A stretch of 64,000 nucleotides of DNA from Laguncularia racemosa (Eukaryota > Streptophyta > Magnoliopsida > Myrtales > Combretaceae): assembly GCA_037954665.1 (NCBI GenBank), contig JBBMOL010000009.1:1426001-1490000 (forward strand). Reading direction: 5' to 3'. Of this stretch, positions 20,501-31,750 are shown one piece after another. A model generated the notes under the pieces. That model did not search any database. It was not told where the DNA came from and worked only from the letters and a program-made list of their open reading frames with translations. A program made the translations under genes and the position numbers. Each line of letters begins with the position of its first letter. The first letter of the stretch is position 1.

Positions 20501-21589
20501 TTTGAGCGTTTAAAGTGAAATCTAGGATTTTGTTCCAATGACTCTTTAGGTGGTTACATCAAAGTCTCTATGGGAAAAGAGGTTCATTTTGTCAAACTAC
20601 TTTTTGCTAGATGCATTAACTTACTATGAGTAACCTTATTTATATAACCTTGACAATTTCAATCCTTATTATTACTTTTATTAAAAAGAGTAAAACTATA
20701 AACCTTATTCGTTAACTTGATATATCTTAAATTAAATTTTTTCTTGCTTCATTGATTGTTGGATTTATCTTATTTTTAATTTTTTGATGAATGTTTTCTC
20801 TTTTATGTATGCTTTGGCTTTGTAATTTGTACTATGAGAAGCTAAAGTATCATAGGGATAGTGTTTTGATCATAGCAGGTAATAGTTATGGGATTTTTAA
20901 CTTTAATGAGGTTATTTTCATAGTTTTTGCATAAAGTTTCAAAGAAAATTAATTTTTGAAGAATTTTCTTTTTAATGGCCAAACAAGTGAAGATGGACAT
21001 TGACAAATTGTCACAAAATTGGAGAGATGTTGTGCCAAGTTAAGCTAAATAATTTTCTTGACATGAGTTTTTCCATGGTTTAAAATAACCTAATGCTTGT
21101 TCTATAATTTTTCATTCCAAGGACCTTAATGTAATTAAGTAATTTTTCTTTTACCAACCTCTATGTTAGGTATTAGCTTTGCTTAGTTTTTATCAGCTTA
21201 GCCTAAAAGGAAATAGTTCAATAGGTTAGTGAACAGTTGAAAACTAATGGAAACATGAACACAGTTTTTACGAAAAGCCTTTTGTATGTATAAAACCAAA
21301 ACCAATACAAGTAACAAATGAAACACAAACCACACTATTATTATAGGTTGTTTCTTCGTTCAATTTAGTGTTAAAGTTGAAACCTTTCCTTTATTTTTGG
21401 ATCAAACTCTTTATGCCTTTACTAGATAAAGTAATTTTTTAGACAATAGCCTAGTAATCTCCCAACTCTCCCTACAATTTAACCTTAGACAATAGATTAG
21501 CATGCACATATAAGGTGAGTTTTAGTTCTTGTTCAACCTAAAATTAAACATTAGCTAGCAAACCTAAATTTTCTTAGATTAAGAAACTG
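20501..21589. other. AT-rich non-coding stretch
   Basis: No coding region or structural repeat that I can support. Confidence 0.5.
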
Positions 21590-22877
21590 TTTGTGGGGAG
21601 GTTGTGCGCATTAGTGGGGGTTTTGGTAGGGGGGAGGGGTTAGAAGGGAGAGAGAGAAAGAGAGATTTTATATATTTTATGTGGAAACATTTCATATATT
21701 TAATTTACATTGGCAAGCAAGATTCTAAAAAGATGATATTCATCTTGTTGATTGCTGTGGTTGCCTTAATATGGTCTTAGGATGAATCAAGTCCTCAAAT
21801 TGTGATGATTCAACCTACAAGATGAACAAATGTAAGTTATTGGGGTGCTAACAAAGTCTTTGACACTTGAACTCCAATGCTTAAGTTAAAGAAGCAGTGT
21901 AATCATATGGCAATCAAAGTGTGTAATGGGTATTAGATGACTAACCTAATTGGAAAGACCTCCTTTTATAGTGTTATGAGGATATTATATTTTAAGCAAG
22001 TACATCTTCTTGAAAACACCTTAAATATAATAGGAAATATTCACTAGATTGTGCTCTTCAAAGGGTTCTGATTACTTTTCTAATTTATCCTAACTAGTTT
22101 AGGTACTTTCTAATTTTTTGATTGTGCTTAAATAAAATGGGCCTTGGGGCCTTATGCTGATTTAGGCATACAACACTTACCTCCCACTCTCATTAGTGAC
22201 ATGACACCAATGAGAGTAGAGGTCATACTATATTCCTTTCTAAGATGATGTTTTGATGAGTTAGCCAAGCTGTTCTTTAGTCAAAAGCATTATCCCCGAC
22301 CTAAGAAGGGTATTAGTTAACCTAGGTGTTTAGGGCACTTATGGTAGGGCCTTTATCGGGCAGTTGCGCATTACCATATTATTTGGGTCAACCCGAGTTA
22401 ATGGGCCACTTGACTAAGCTAGAGGAATCTCATTGAGCTGACTTAAGGGTCTTGACTTGTAGCCTGACTATCTAGATTGATATAAGCTGATATCGAGTTT
22501 TAGGTTGTTTTTCGAGCTTAATAAGGAAGAAAGCTTGTTGAGCACGCCCATGTTCTTTTAATTGTCCATTTCAAATCTCATGCATGTACGTGAATCCATG
22601 CATTTAATGTATAGAGACATGTGTCAAGATGGGATTTAGAGTAGCGGCAAAGGCCGAATGCTCATAACCCTTTATTACCTAAGTGGGACACATGGTGAGA
22701 TCTACGACATCCTTGGAAATCACTTACACATGCCACAACTACCTATATAAGGGGGTTAAATAGTCTCATTTTTTACTTTTTACGCATTTTCCTTACTCAT
22801 AACTTCTCTCTTCTTGTGGTCTCTTCTTTGAATTCCCTTTGCTTTATAAACCCCAATTTCCCATATTACTTTATAGG
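21590..22877 (+). repeat. Probable 5' LTR/leader of old host element H
   Basis: It contains a GTAAGTT-TTGGGGTGCT block with a following AACTCCAATGCTTAAGT segment (about 21830-21890), a pattern I associate with plant LTR-retroelement LTRs. A TATA box (22744-22750) lies upstream of a pyrimidine-rich leader that leads to the PF04195-like pseudogene. The exact ends are not determined. Confidence 0.4.
22744..22750 (+). promoter_or_regulatory. TATA box of element H
   Basis: TATATAAGGGG lies about 130 bp upstream of the pseudogene's first ATG, followed by a pyrimidine-rich leader. Confidence 0.45.
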
Positions 22878-23520
22878 TATGGCTAATTTTGCTTCAACTC
22901 AAACTCTCTTGGATCCTATTTCAGGGGTTGCTTCCCCCTAATTGTGGCTATAAACATTATAGGCCCTTCAATTTAACCCTTCATGCCGATGGCATAGGTT
23001 GAGGAGCTTGATAGTGCAGTCTTGCATTTGTTTAAGGAGGATGAGGAGTTGGTAGTCAACAAATTGGACTTAGATGTTTGTCTAAATGATGAAGAGGACT
23101 GTAGGCCGGCTTATCCCTATTTTGAAGGTCTTAGGCTAGGTCAAGATGCTATCAAGAGCATAGTTTGTGAGGTCGACATTGATGCCGTAGAACTTTTTAA
23201 TGCCCTACTTCCTAAGGTTTAGATCGTTTAACCAGCTTATGAAGATGAACGGCTGGCTACACTAGAAAGAAACAAGTTCTGTGTGTATGAGTGCTTTTTT
23301 GAGTTTGGCTTGTGGCTCCCATTTACCAACTTTTAGAAGCAATTTTGTAATTATCTTAGAGTTAATTTATGTCAGCTTGTTTCGAATGCACATAGTTTAT
23401 TTGTGGCATTCAAGAGTTTATGTGATTCTTTTGGGATCTAGCCAACTCCTAAGTTATTTTATTCGTTTTACAATATCAATCATCGAGGGCCCTCATTGAG
23501 GTAGTGTTACTTAGCAAGCT
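22878..23520 (+). pseudogene. PF04195-like 'gypsy-type transposon' domain, decayed
   Basis: The first ATG (22878) opens MANFASTQTLLDPISG and then hits a stop. The frame at 23022-23222 (LFKEDEELVVNKLDLDVCLN) and the stretch from about 23265 (RNKFCVYECFFEFGLWLPF) resemble the N-terminal part of the plant 'putative gypsy type transposon' family PF04195. Multiple stops and frame changes show long decay. The element resumes after M1 (30330-30737) and after P1 (52756). Family assignment is from memory of the motif pattern. Confidence 0.45.
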
Positions 23521-23807
23521 GGATAAGTCTGAAGCTAATGGACCGGCTACTTTCCTTGGTACATGATTAGAAGGATAAATTTAGATCGAGACCTAGAAAG
23601 AGTTAGACTTCTAGATTCAACAGGTAAGCCAATAAGGACTAAGGCCATTAAATTACTATTGAACAACCAACATCGTGTTGAGATTTCACTTGAAGCATGA
23701 AGAAAAATGGAAAGTCATTCGATGCTCCAAGCATGATGTGGAGCTTTTGGGATATTAAAGTGGAGAGTCTAAAAGGGTCTAAGGCTAAGGGGGATCAAGG
23801 GACAAGG

Positions 23808-23812
23808 CTTAG
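23808..23812 (+). repeat. TSD of M1, left (CTTAG)
   Basis: Identical to 30325-30329 at the other end of M1. Confidence 0.9.
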
Positions 23813-24447
23813 TGATGTGCCTAATTCCTACTTAGAACCAAGCAATCTCAATTCCAATCGATGATTCACAACAAACACAATTTCGATAATCAAACGAACA
23901 ATAATAACAAGATAAAAACCCTAAACCCTTACCAGATATTACGTACTAGCAAGATAATAGTCTTAGCGTGAATTTATTGATATGACACATAACAGTCCGA
24001 TACCGTTACTCGCCACAATCCACAGGATTGATAAGAGTATAAGAAGAATGAGCAAACTCAAACTTGTGTATTTCTCAATTGTCAAAAGTCTATCTTTCTA
24101 TCTACTCCCAAAAGCATATAAAGGAATACAAAGTGAAAGCTGCTAGCTTTAAAGGAGAAGGTTACTGGCCTTAGAGACATACACCGCTAGCTTAGAAGGG
24201 AAAGGCCGCTGGCCTTGGAGACATACACCATTAGCCTTTATGGCCGACCTAAACACCTATGCCGCCGGCCTTGAGAGCCGGCCTAAATGGGTGTACCGTT
24301 GGCCTTTATAGCCAGCTTTCCTTTTACATAGTTGTATCTTCAAAAGGAAGCCATCCGGCTTTAAGTTACATGCTTGCTTAAGGCATCAGTTGTTGTCTTG
24401 AAATAATGATAAATGCATCTAGAGTTAAGACGATTTCATCCTCATCA
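23813..24447 (-). repeat. 3' LTR of M1 (635 bp)
   Basis: The plus strand reads TGATGTGCCTAATTCC...CCTCATCA. It holds GC-rich palindromic pieces such as GCCGGCCTTGAGAGCCGGCC (about 24261-24280). On its inner side (24448 on) lies the reversed polypurine tract. Confidence 0.88.
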
Positions 24448-24523
24448 TCTCTTCGGACCTGTGGAAGATTTGCCCTTAAATCTAATGATTCTTCTATTAT
24501 AAGTGAACATTTATGTGATTTCT

Positions 24524-26315
24524 TGATAGGAATCAACCTTGTGGTTCTAGTAGTGGGGAAAACTAAATTGGATGCATGAGCCCAAAAATCCACATATGGC
24601 CACATCTTATCTAATAATGTTTTATTTTGTACTTTAGTATGCACTAAGGATCAACTAACGGGACATTTTTGGAATTACATCCAACAGTCTACAATATGTT
24701 CAATTGAAGTGAAGAACCGACTACTTGAAAACCATTTGTACTTGTAATTGTTGATTTTGGGAACCGGCCACTTAAGTAGCTTATTTGTAATTTTTGTGTT
24801 ATTTTTTACCCTAATTAAAGCAAGTATAAATACTTGTTAACTAGGGTTTTGAGGAAGCTTTTGACATTTTGAAATCAAACACCTTCTTTGCCATGAGGGT
24901 TTGATGTGCTCAAAACCACGCCCAAGCACATGCAAATGAATCAAAGAAACAAACCCCAACTCTCAAACATAAACCAGTTCAATTGGAATAGAATTTGCAT
25001 GAACCCTATTGGAATTTTGATGAAATCCAAAGGTCCAAGATACAATCAACAATCCAACAAGGTTAAACCTCACCAGATAACAAAAAAATGCAAGTGAAAT
25101 CCACATGAATTATATCAAGAAGAACAGATCTAAAACCGTGATTTTATCCTCTCCCAACAAGCACCATTCACGTCACAAATGATTCTAATATTGATGATGG
25201 TATCAAATACTAAAATAATCAATTTCATAACATGATATTTGATCACAATTGCAATAAAAAATATGACCAAGAAAATCCAAATCAACCCTAGATATGACTC
25301 ACTAGTGATGATAAGGAATAAACAATAAAGAAAGAATTGATATTACTCACAATTCCCTTAGTTGCACTCGCCACAATTTTAACTCTTGGAAATTGAAATT
25401 GATAAGAGAAATTGAACTAGGGAAACCCTAAGCTCTCTCACGAAAATGTGATGTTCAAATCTGAAAAATTTGGCCTCCTCAAACCCTACTATAAGCAAGT
25501 ATTTATACTTGCTACTCCTAGGGTTATAAAATGGACAAAAATTACAAGTTTGCCACTTTTAAGGTGGCCGGTCCTAAATGGAAATTACAATAAAAATGAA
25601 AGTGTCCCAAAAGAAAAATATAACATAAAATAGTCCATAGAACAATTACAAAGTACAAAAATATCATAAGTCTTCATAAGCCAATGCTTCGGAATGGAAA
25701 CAATCGCAGCGGGTCTTTAATGGTAAATTTGAAAATGTCTCGTGTCCATTAACTAGTATAGGACATATTGGCATCCCATGGAGAATTATTATTGTACCTA
25801 TAAGATTATTTCTCAAATATTTATTAGAATAAAAGATATAAAGTAAAAATATAAGTGATTTGGACCATCAGCCAAATCCAATTCTGAAGGTATAGGTGGT
25901 GCCGGAAAATTTCTCATCAGGGTTCCCCTTGTTTGCAAAAAGATCTCTTATCAATTTCACAAGTGAAATTGTGGCAAGACCAACTTGAGTAGATTGTGAG
26001 TAATATCAATCTTCTTGTTGTTGTTTTTTTAAATTGTTTTAGTGAGTCATATCTAAGTGCAATTTGTTGGTGACTTGTCATTATCAACGTGAATTAGGGT
26101 TCTTCCATTTCAGATTTAAATCATTTTAATTTGAGTGGAATTTTATTTCATTTCCATTGTTATCCATTGATACTTACATAATTGCTTTGTTCTATATATC
26201 AATCTCGTAAATTAGGGAACATTTGTGAAGTTAGTGATCATGCTAATTGTTGATTGGAATTTGTTGTTCATGCCTCTTATTGATATGTTTGCTATTCAAT
26301 TAGTAAGGCACATTA
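24524..26315 (+). mobile_element. Solo LTR nested in M1, itself interrupted
   Basis: It begins TGATAGGAATCAACC, resembles the P2-type LTR (TATAAATACTTGT, AGGGTTTTGAGGAAGC) and ends GGCACATTA (CA changed to TA). It is flanked by TTTCT on both sides (24519-24523 and 26316-26320). Without the inner insertion and its TSD it is about 769 bp. Both flanks are M1 sequence, so it is a solo LTR. Confidence 0.85.
24902..25919 (-). mobile_element. Solo LTR nested in the solo LTR (fourth level)
   Basis: 1018 bp, TGATGTGCTC...TTCTCATCA, flanked by GGGTT on both sides (24897-24901 and 25920-25924). The end sequences and an inverted TATTTATACTTGC box place it on the minus strand and in the same LTR superfamily as M1 and P1. 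Both flanks are the 24524-26315 LTR. Confidence 0.88.
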
Positions 26316-26392
26316 TTTCTTGTAGGGAAGCTAATCAGCGATGAATCCGAACCAAGTCACTTGGATTTAAAATCTTAGCCTACCTATGTTTG

Positions 26393-26860
26393 TTACCCTG
26401 AAGTCGTGGCTACTCATGAGTCTTCTTAAGATGTTCAAAAGCCTTTTGGTGAAGCTTCTGAATCTCTTGGGATTGTTCCACCCTACCTAAGTTTTCTTCC
26501 AGTTCCTTCTGCCCCACGAATAAAGACTTCTTTCCAATGGTTTTATTGATCTGTCCCTAGGCTTCTTACACCTCAGTTGGTGACATAGGATTCAAAACAA
26601 TCCGTTCACCATCCTTATGAAACAAATGGGTGTTCCTAAACCCATCATCCAATACTCTCCCATCAAATAACCACGGTCTACTAAGTAGCATATGTGATGC
26701 GCACATAGGAAGAACATCACAAACATTCTCATCATGGTACTTTTCTCCTATGCTGAATGGAACCTTAGCGCTTTAAGTGACCACCATCAATAAGAAGAGC
26801 ACAAAGGTTACCTTGGACCCTGCAGGAAATATGGAATAAGTTTTCCTTCTATTCTTCCTC
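26393..26860 (-). pseudogene. pro: M1 aspartic protease, internally deleted
   Basis: It matches the P1 and M2 protease: C-terminal motifs CASHI/GRPWLFD and the N-terminal YSIFPAGSKV region are seen. Compared with M2, about 120-130 bp between the catalytic segment and the second half is missing (near 26780). Remaining stops also break the frame. Confidence 0.75.
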
Positions 26861-28030
26861 AATAGCTGGAAAGGTAGTCATTACCTTGTACAACAAATTG
26901 ACAGCCAAATACTGATCATTTCCTTTGTCTTCATGTGTCTTAGCATCTGCATCCTCATAATACTCATTTAGAACTAATGAAAAATCTGTTGGCTGATATA
27001 TCTCTTCCTCCTCATCCTTACTCTCCACCTCCATAGCAGTCATCACCCTTTTGTTTGGACATTGAGCAGCTATATGTCCCAAACCCAAACATTTGAAGCA
27101 TTGGATTTGACGAGTCCTTCCACCTTATGATCAAGCCACTATCTGCCTAATATCAGCCTCAGTAGCTGCTTTCCCTTTTCCAAAAAATTCTTTCTCCCCT
27201 CTATTGTCAGTAACAACCGCATTCTCTTCCACATTCTTATCAATTCCCCATTTGTCAACCCGTTTATTATCTGACCCATATAGTTTAGTAGAGGATCCAT
27301 ACCTATTACTCGCTGCTCTATATGGATTAAAATGCCACTGTCTCTTAACTTTTAAAGCTAAATGGATGGCCTCATTAAGTGTATCATATCGCTGCAACTC
27401 TACTATATAGGAGATCTCATATTTCAGACTAGACATAAATCGTGCCATAGTCTGTTCAGGAGGCTCAATGGCCCTACATCGAATTATAAGTGTCTCAAAC
27501 TCTTGGACATACTCATCTATAGTTCTATATCCCTATCTCAATGTTTAGAGACACATGAATAGCTCTTATCTGTGATGCTCTGGTATAAACCTCTTCCTCA
27601 TAACCCATTTCATCTCCTACCAAGTACGTATCTCAGCATCTCCATCTCTCCTCCTACTGGACACAATGTTCTTCTACCATAAGGCGGCACATCCTATAAA
27701 TTCAACTGCTGCTAAACATACTTGAGGGTTGTCATTGATTTCATAACACTAAAAAAGTCCTTCAACCTTATCCTCCCAATTAAGATAATCCTCTGCAAAT
27801 CCCCTTCCAACAAATGAAGGCATCTGCAATTTCACATATTCCAGACCCCTAGGTGACTTGAACTTACGATTAGGATAAAGCTTATCCTCAAAGTTATCAT
27901 CCATGTCTTCCCTGCAACTGTTCTTCCTAAGCTCACCTACCACTTATAGCATGACGTCCCTAACCTCCTCGTCCAACCTAACTGTTGGCTTTATCCCAAT
28001 TCCTCCATTCACACTATTGTTTGATATACT
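26849..28030 (-). pseudogene. gag: M1 gag, broken
   Basis: The N-terminal part (27943-27749) has GRGFAEDYLNWEDKVEGLF, matching the Retrotrans_gag region PF03732. Capsid remnants follow, e.g. MARFMSSLKYEISYIVELQR (27448). A CCHC knuckle (CFKCLGLGHIAAQC, about 27106-27065) retains all four ligands. Stops at about 27745 and 27540 and a frame change break it. The expected start codon (about 28030) reads ATA instead of ATG when compared with M2 and P2. The order and spacing match M2 (59000-60281). Confidence 0.85.
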
Positions 28031-28369
28031 TCACTGAATTGTAGTCACAATACAAATTCCCAAATCACAATCACACACCGCAATAACCCTAACGACACAA
28101 TCCCTAATTTTTAACCTTTGCTCAATTCCCAACTCAATTCCAATCAAATCACAACACAATTGATGATATAAACCCTAACTTCAATTTGTTATCAATAACC
28201 ACATCACAAGCCCTAATTACAATCACACACAAACCACAATACAACCAAAACGTCAACCCTCGTTTAATTCCAATTCAAATTCAATCAACTCACAACACAA
28301 TTTGCAATATAAACCCTGATTTCAATTCATTAACAAACAACCACATCATAATCCCTTCTCTCAACCAAT

Positions 28370-28381
28370 GCTCTGATACCA
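28370..28381 (-). promoter_or_regulatory. Primer-binding site of M1 (tRNA-Met)
   Basis: The minus strand reads TGGTATCAGAGC, an exact initiator tRNA-Met complement, five bases inside the 5' LTR. Confidence 0.95.
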
Positions 28382-28923
28382 AAATATGATGTGCCTAATT
28401 CCTATTCAGAAACAAGCAATCACAATTTCAATCAATGATTCACAACAAGCACAATTTCGATAATCAAACGAACAATAATAACAAGATAAAAGCCCTAAAC
28501 CTTTACTAGATGTTATGCGCTAGCAAGAGAATAGTCCTAGTACGGACTTGTTAATATGACACACAATAAACCCGATACCGTCACTTGCTAGAATCCACAG
28601 GATTGATAAGAGTATAAGAAGAATGAGCAAACTCAAACTTGTGTTTTTCTCAAATTTCAAAAGTCTATCTTTCTATCTATCCCCAAAAGTATATAAAGGA
28701 ATATAAAGTTTTCATCCTAAACTCGACACAACATAACACAATCGATTTAAAGTGAAAGCTGCCGGCTTTGAAGGGGAAGGCCACCAGCCTTTGAGACATA
28801 CACCGCTAGGCTTGGAGACCTACATCGCCAGCCTTTATGGCCGACCTAAATACCTATGCCGCTGGCCTTAAGGGCCAACTTAAATGGGTGCACCGGCCAA
28901 CTTTCCTTTTGCATAGTTGTAAC

Positions 28924-30208
28924 TAGAGCCAGTAATTGCGGGGACCAACGCCCACATGACCCGCGGGGCGAGGCGGGCAAGTTCCCTCGGGCGCGGGTTG
29001 ACCCGCGGACCAGAAAAAAAAATTGCTGATTGCTGAGTCAGCCTTGCCATCATACCATGGGAACTAGGAAGTCGAAGGCCTCGAGGCGATGGGCGCCAAT
29101 GCATCCCTAGTTTCATTTCACTGGAAAATTTCTTTCCTTTCCTTTTTTTTTTTTGTCGGATCTCTCGTAAAGGACCATTTCACACTAAAATTCAAATACT
29201 AAAAACTTGAACTTAATTTACTTCTAGAGACTAGTGCGTAGGATTATTATATGAGAAAGAATGTTTTTTTTTTAAAAAAAAAAACAACAAAAGAAAGGTT
29301 TTGTCTTACGTGCGAGTCTTTCTTCTTCCGCGATTATTTGTTATCATCTTTCAAATACCTGGTGGATGGGCCCGATACTTCAACTGGAGGATCGACCAGT
29401 TGGTTCACCAAACCCAGACCCAGCGTCACACCTTCTCTAGGTCCGAAGGGATCCAGTGCCTAACTACCAACTCCTCCCGAAATTGCATTATCGAAGCCGA
29501 GCCAGGAATGGCCATTAGTGGACACCCACCACTTTTCACTGGTTAGAGAGGCCCTCTTTAATACATTAAGAAAAGATGCATCGACTCAAGGCGCGCATAC
29601 TTCGGCACCACCGCTCCTTTCTCTCCTTCCCCTTCCACTAACGCTCCCCCGAGGATGCTGTCCCTCGCAGAACTGCCCCCACTCGCAGAACTTATCCTCC
29701 TCACTCTCTCTTCTTTCTTCTCTCTCCATCTCCCCCTTCCTCTTCCTCTCTCTACAGAGAAGAAGACGAAGAAGAAACAACTCCGAGATCATATTTTTTA
29801 CACCAATGGAGCACAACACCTCCTCCACTGTGACTTTCTCTCGGAAGTTCAGCAGCATCCACAAGAGCTTCAACAGCACGAGCATATACGATGGTGTATT
29901 CTCAAACTCTTCGAAATTCAGCATCTCCTCGAGTTTCTGTGGATTGTGTTGGGGAAAATCTACAAAAGCTAGGAACGGGATGAAAGACAAAGAAAGGGAT
30001 TATGGGGATTTATGATCGGAGAAAGGGAAGGGGAGTGGTTGGTGTGTCACTTCCATAAGCCACTGCGGGTCATCGCGGGCCAGCCCACACGCGAGCCAAC
30101 TTTCTTGACCCACTAAACTTGTGGGCCATTGCAAGCCAGCCCACGATGACTCGTGGGCCGGTGTGGGTCGAGGCGGGCCGGCCCATTTAGCCCGCATTAC
30201 CGGCCTTA
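28924..30208. mobile_element. Non-autonomous hAT element (1285 bp) carrying a gene-like fragment
   Basis: Perfect 8-bp TSD GTTGTAAC (28916-28923 and 30209-30216), as expected for hAT. The left end TAGAGCCAGTAATTGCGGGG and the reversed right end TAAGGCCGGTAATGCGGG form imperfect terminal inverted repeats. The left end resembles the end of the hAT at 7322. GC-rich GCGGG/CCCGC subterminal regions lie at 28936-29010 and 30063-30190. No transposase is encoded. The middle carries a CT-rich leader and a short open frame (29806-30015). Confidence 0.92.
29806..30015 (+). pseudogene. Captured gene fragment? 70-codon open frame in the small hAT
   Basis: A CT-rich, leader-like stretch (29600-29760) is followed by an ATG at 29806 and a 70-codon frame ending at 30015. 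The frame is rich in Ser and has an S-I-Y-D-G-V-F-S motif. It reminds me of the N-terminus of plant auxilin-like J-domain proteins (YD-x-VF motif), but I cannot confirm this. Its base and codon use (GC-rich, no stops) is unlike the AT-rich transposon around it. Capture of a host 5' UTR plus first exon is the simplest reading. Confidence 0.4.
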
Positions 30209-30324
30209 GTTGTAACTTAAAAGAAAGCCGTTCACCTTTAAGTTCCATTCTTGCTTGAGGTATCGGTTGTTATTTTGAAACAATGATAGATGCATCTAGA
30301 GTTGAGATAATTTGATTCCCATCA

Positions 30325-30329
30325 CTTAG
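30325..30329 (+). repeat. TSD of M1, right (CTTAG)
   Basis: Matches 23808-23812. Confidence 0.9.
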
Positions 30330-30737
30330 AGGATAATAGGGAAATTGGTAGGGGTTTGCATCTAGGTGGGGCCAACATGGTGGAATCGTCTATCTACTTT
30401 TGAATTAGGGGCAGGGACCTCATATTTTCTTGTAAGTATTTCTTCTTGAATTTTCCTAACCTTTTGTCTTTTTTGTAGATATGCCTTTTCTCAAGCTAGT
30501 GAGAATCTCAAACTTGACTACTTGTCAGTTTGGAAGAGGAAAAAAAAAAAGGCAATGATGGTGGTAAATATCTTAAGTTAGATGTGCCTATTAAGAGGGC
30601 CTCGACTGTAGGGATCACAATTCGAGGCCCTAACCCTCCAAAGATGGTTCCTCTTGCCCCAACTATAGTTGTGAAAGGGAAAGGGAAGGAGAAACAACTA
30701 AAATGTGGGGCCCAAGGCGACTAGGACTAGGCCCTAA
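30330..30737 (+). pseudogene. Element H, continuation between M1 and P1
   Basis: It continues the host sequence interrupted by M1. It includes a TTTTTTGTAG possible splice acceptor at about 30470 and a short frame rich in Lys, Pro and Gly (30530-30724) with no recognisable domain. It ends where P1 starts. Confidence 0.45.
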
Positions 30738-31439
30738 TGATGGGAATCAAACCAATGCAACAACAAGACCCATTACCCAAGCCGGAGCTAAAGGACTACA
30801 GAGCCTAACGACTGAGAGTCCTTTTTGATCAAATGGAAACCGAAGACATTCACATAGTATCTTCATTTACTTTATATGATTGTTTTGTATTTAAGCAGGT
30901 AAACTTGTCGGTATTATAGGAAGGCGATCAAACTAATTAGCACTTGGTTTAGAGATGAGTCATGATCCATGTCTTTGAACTGAATTGGACATAGATGAGC
31001 TGATAATGTATTATGTACTTTGGATCGAAATGGGCATAAAAGACCGACCATGTATTATGTAATTTTCATTATTTTATTTTTCCATATTTAGGGCTTAGTA
31101 TAAATACTTGTAGAAGAGAACAACAAAGAGACTTTTGGAATACATTTGCAGCTTGTTTCACGTGAAGAAGGGGCTTCCTCTCTTTCATAATACACTCTTA
31201 TCAATTCTTCTTAGGCTGTGGCGAGTGAAGGCTTGGATTTGTTATGTGTAAAATCAACAATTGCAAGTTGATTCCTCATTCTACTAGTGAGTAATAGCTA
31301 GTAAGAATTTGGAATTTCAGTTATTCTTTGTCATTGAAACATTAGGGTTCAATGTGAAAGGGGATCCTTGCCAATTGGGAATTTTGTTCAATTACTTCTT
31401 AATTAGTATTTGTTGATTACAATTTGGAGTGGCATATCA
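30738..31439 (+). repeat. 5' LTR of P1 (702 bp)
   Basis: TGATGGGAATCAAACC...GGCATATCA. It has a TATA box (31099-31105) and a pair of imperfect ~45-bp direct repeats upstream of it (about 30980-31065). The beginning reads as a polyprotein tail (GPITRA-like), as is common where plant Gypsy coding ends near the LTR. Confidence 0.9.
31099..31105 (+). promoter_or_regulatory. TATA box in P1 LTR
   Basis: TATAAATAC, also present at the equivalent place in the P1 3' LTR (about 52410) and in the P2 LTR (49145). Confidence 0.7.
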
Positions 31440-31444
31440 TCTTT

Positions 31445-31456
31445 TGGTATTAAAGC
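31445..31456 (+). promoter_or_regulatory. Primer-binding site of P1 (tRNA-Met type)
   Basis: TGGTATTAAAGC, two mismatches from the initiator tRNA-Met complement, five bases inside the LTR. Confidence 0.8.
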
Positions 31457-31750
31457 TACGATTAAGAAGGGAATTGCATGTGAGGAGTCTTGATTTCGAA
31501 TTGGGAATTTAGGGTTTATGTCATGCACTTGTTCAATTGTTGATTTTACGTTGAAATTGTGTACGTTACATGAATTGTGTCATATTCTAATTCTCATTAT
31601 GGGTTGAATTCGAAGGAAGGATTGCTTTAGGATTCCTTACCATGGATGAAATTGAGGAATCACTATAATTGATTCCATTAGTGTGTAATTGAATAGTAAT
31701 TGTGCATTAAATTTCTTTGAATGCACTATTGACTTAAGTTGAAGGAATTT

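Larger units (their letters stand above)
23813..30324 (-). mobile_element. M1: non-autonomous gag-protease LTR retrotransposon with nested insertions
   Basis: Complete on the minus strand: 5' LTR 30324-28387 (interrupted by a hAT), tRNA-Met primer site, gag, protease, polyprotein C-terminal tail, polypurine tract, 3' LTR 24447-23813. A perfect 5-bp TSD CTTAG flanks it. The internal part also holds solo LTRs at 24524-26315. No reverse transcriptase, RNase H or integrase sequence is present between the protease and the tail. The same structure occurs in P1, P2 and M2, so this is a family trait rather than a deletion private to M1. Confidence 0.92.
28387..30324 (-). repeat. 5' LTR of M1, interrupted by a small hAT element
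   Basis: On the plus strand it runs TGATGTGCCTAATTCC...GATTCCCATCA. Removing the 1285-bp hAT and its 8-bp TSD leaves about 645 bp, comparable with the 635-bp 3' LTR. Confidence 0.9.

Noticed and set aside
24378..24644. 88-codon minus-strand frame as a gene
   Set aside because: A composite of the M1 LTR edge, polyprotein tail and the first part of the nested solo LTR.
29586..29990. 134-codon minus-strand frame in the small hAT
   Set aside because: Shadow of the plus-strand CT-rich leader and 70-codon frame (Glu/Arg-rich from CT repeats).
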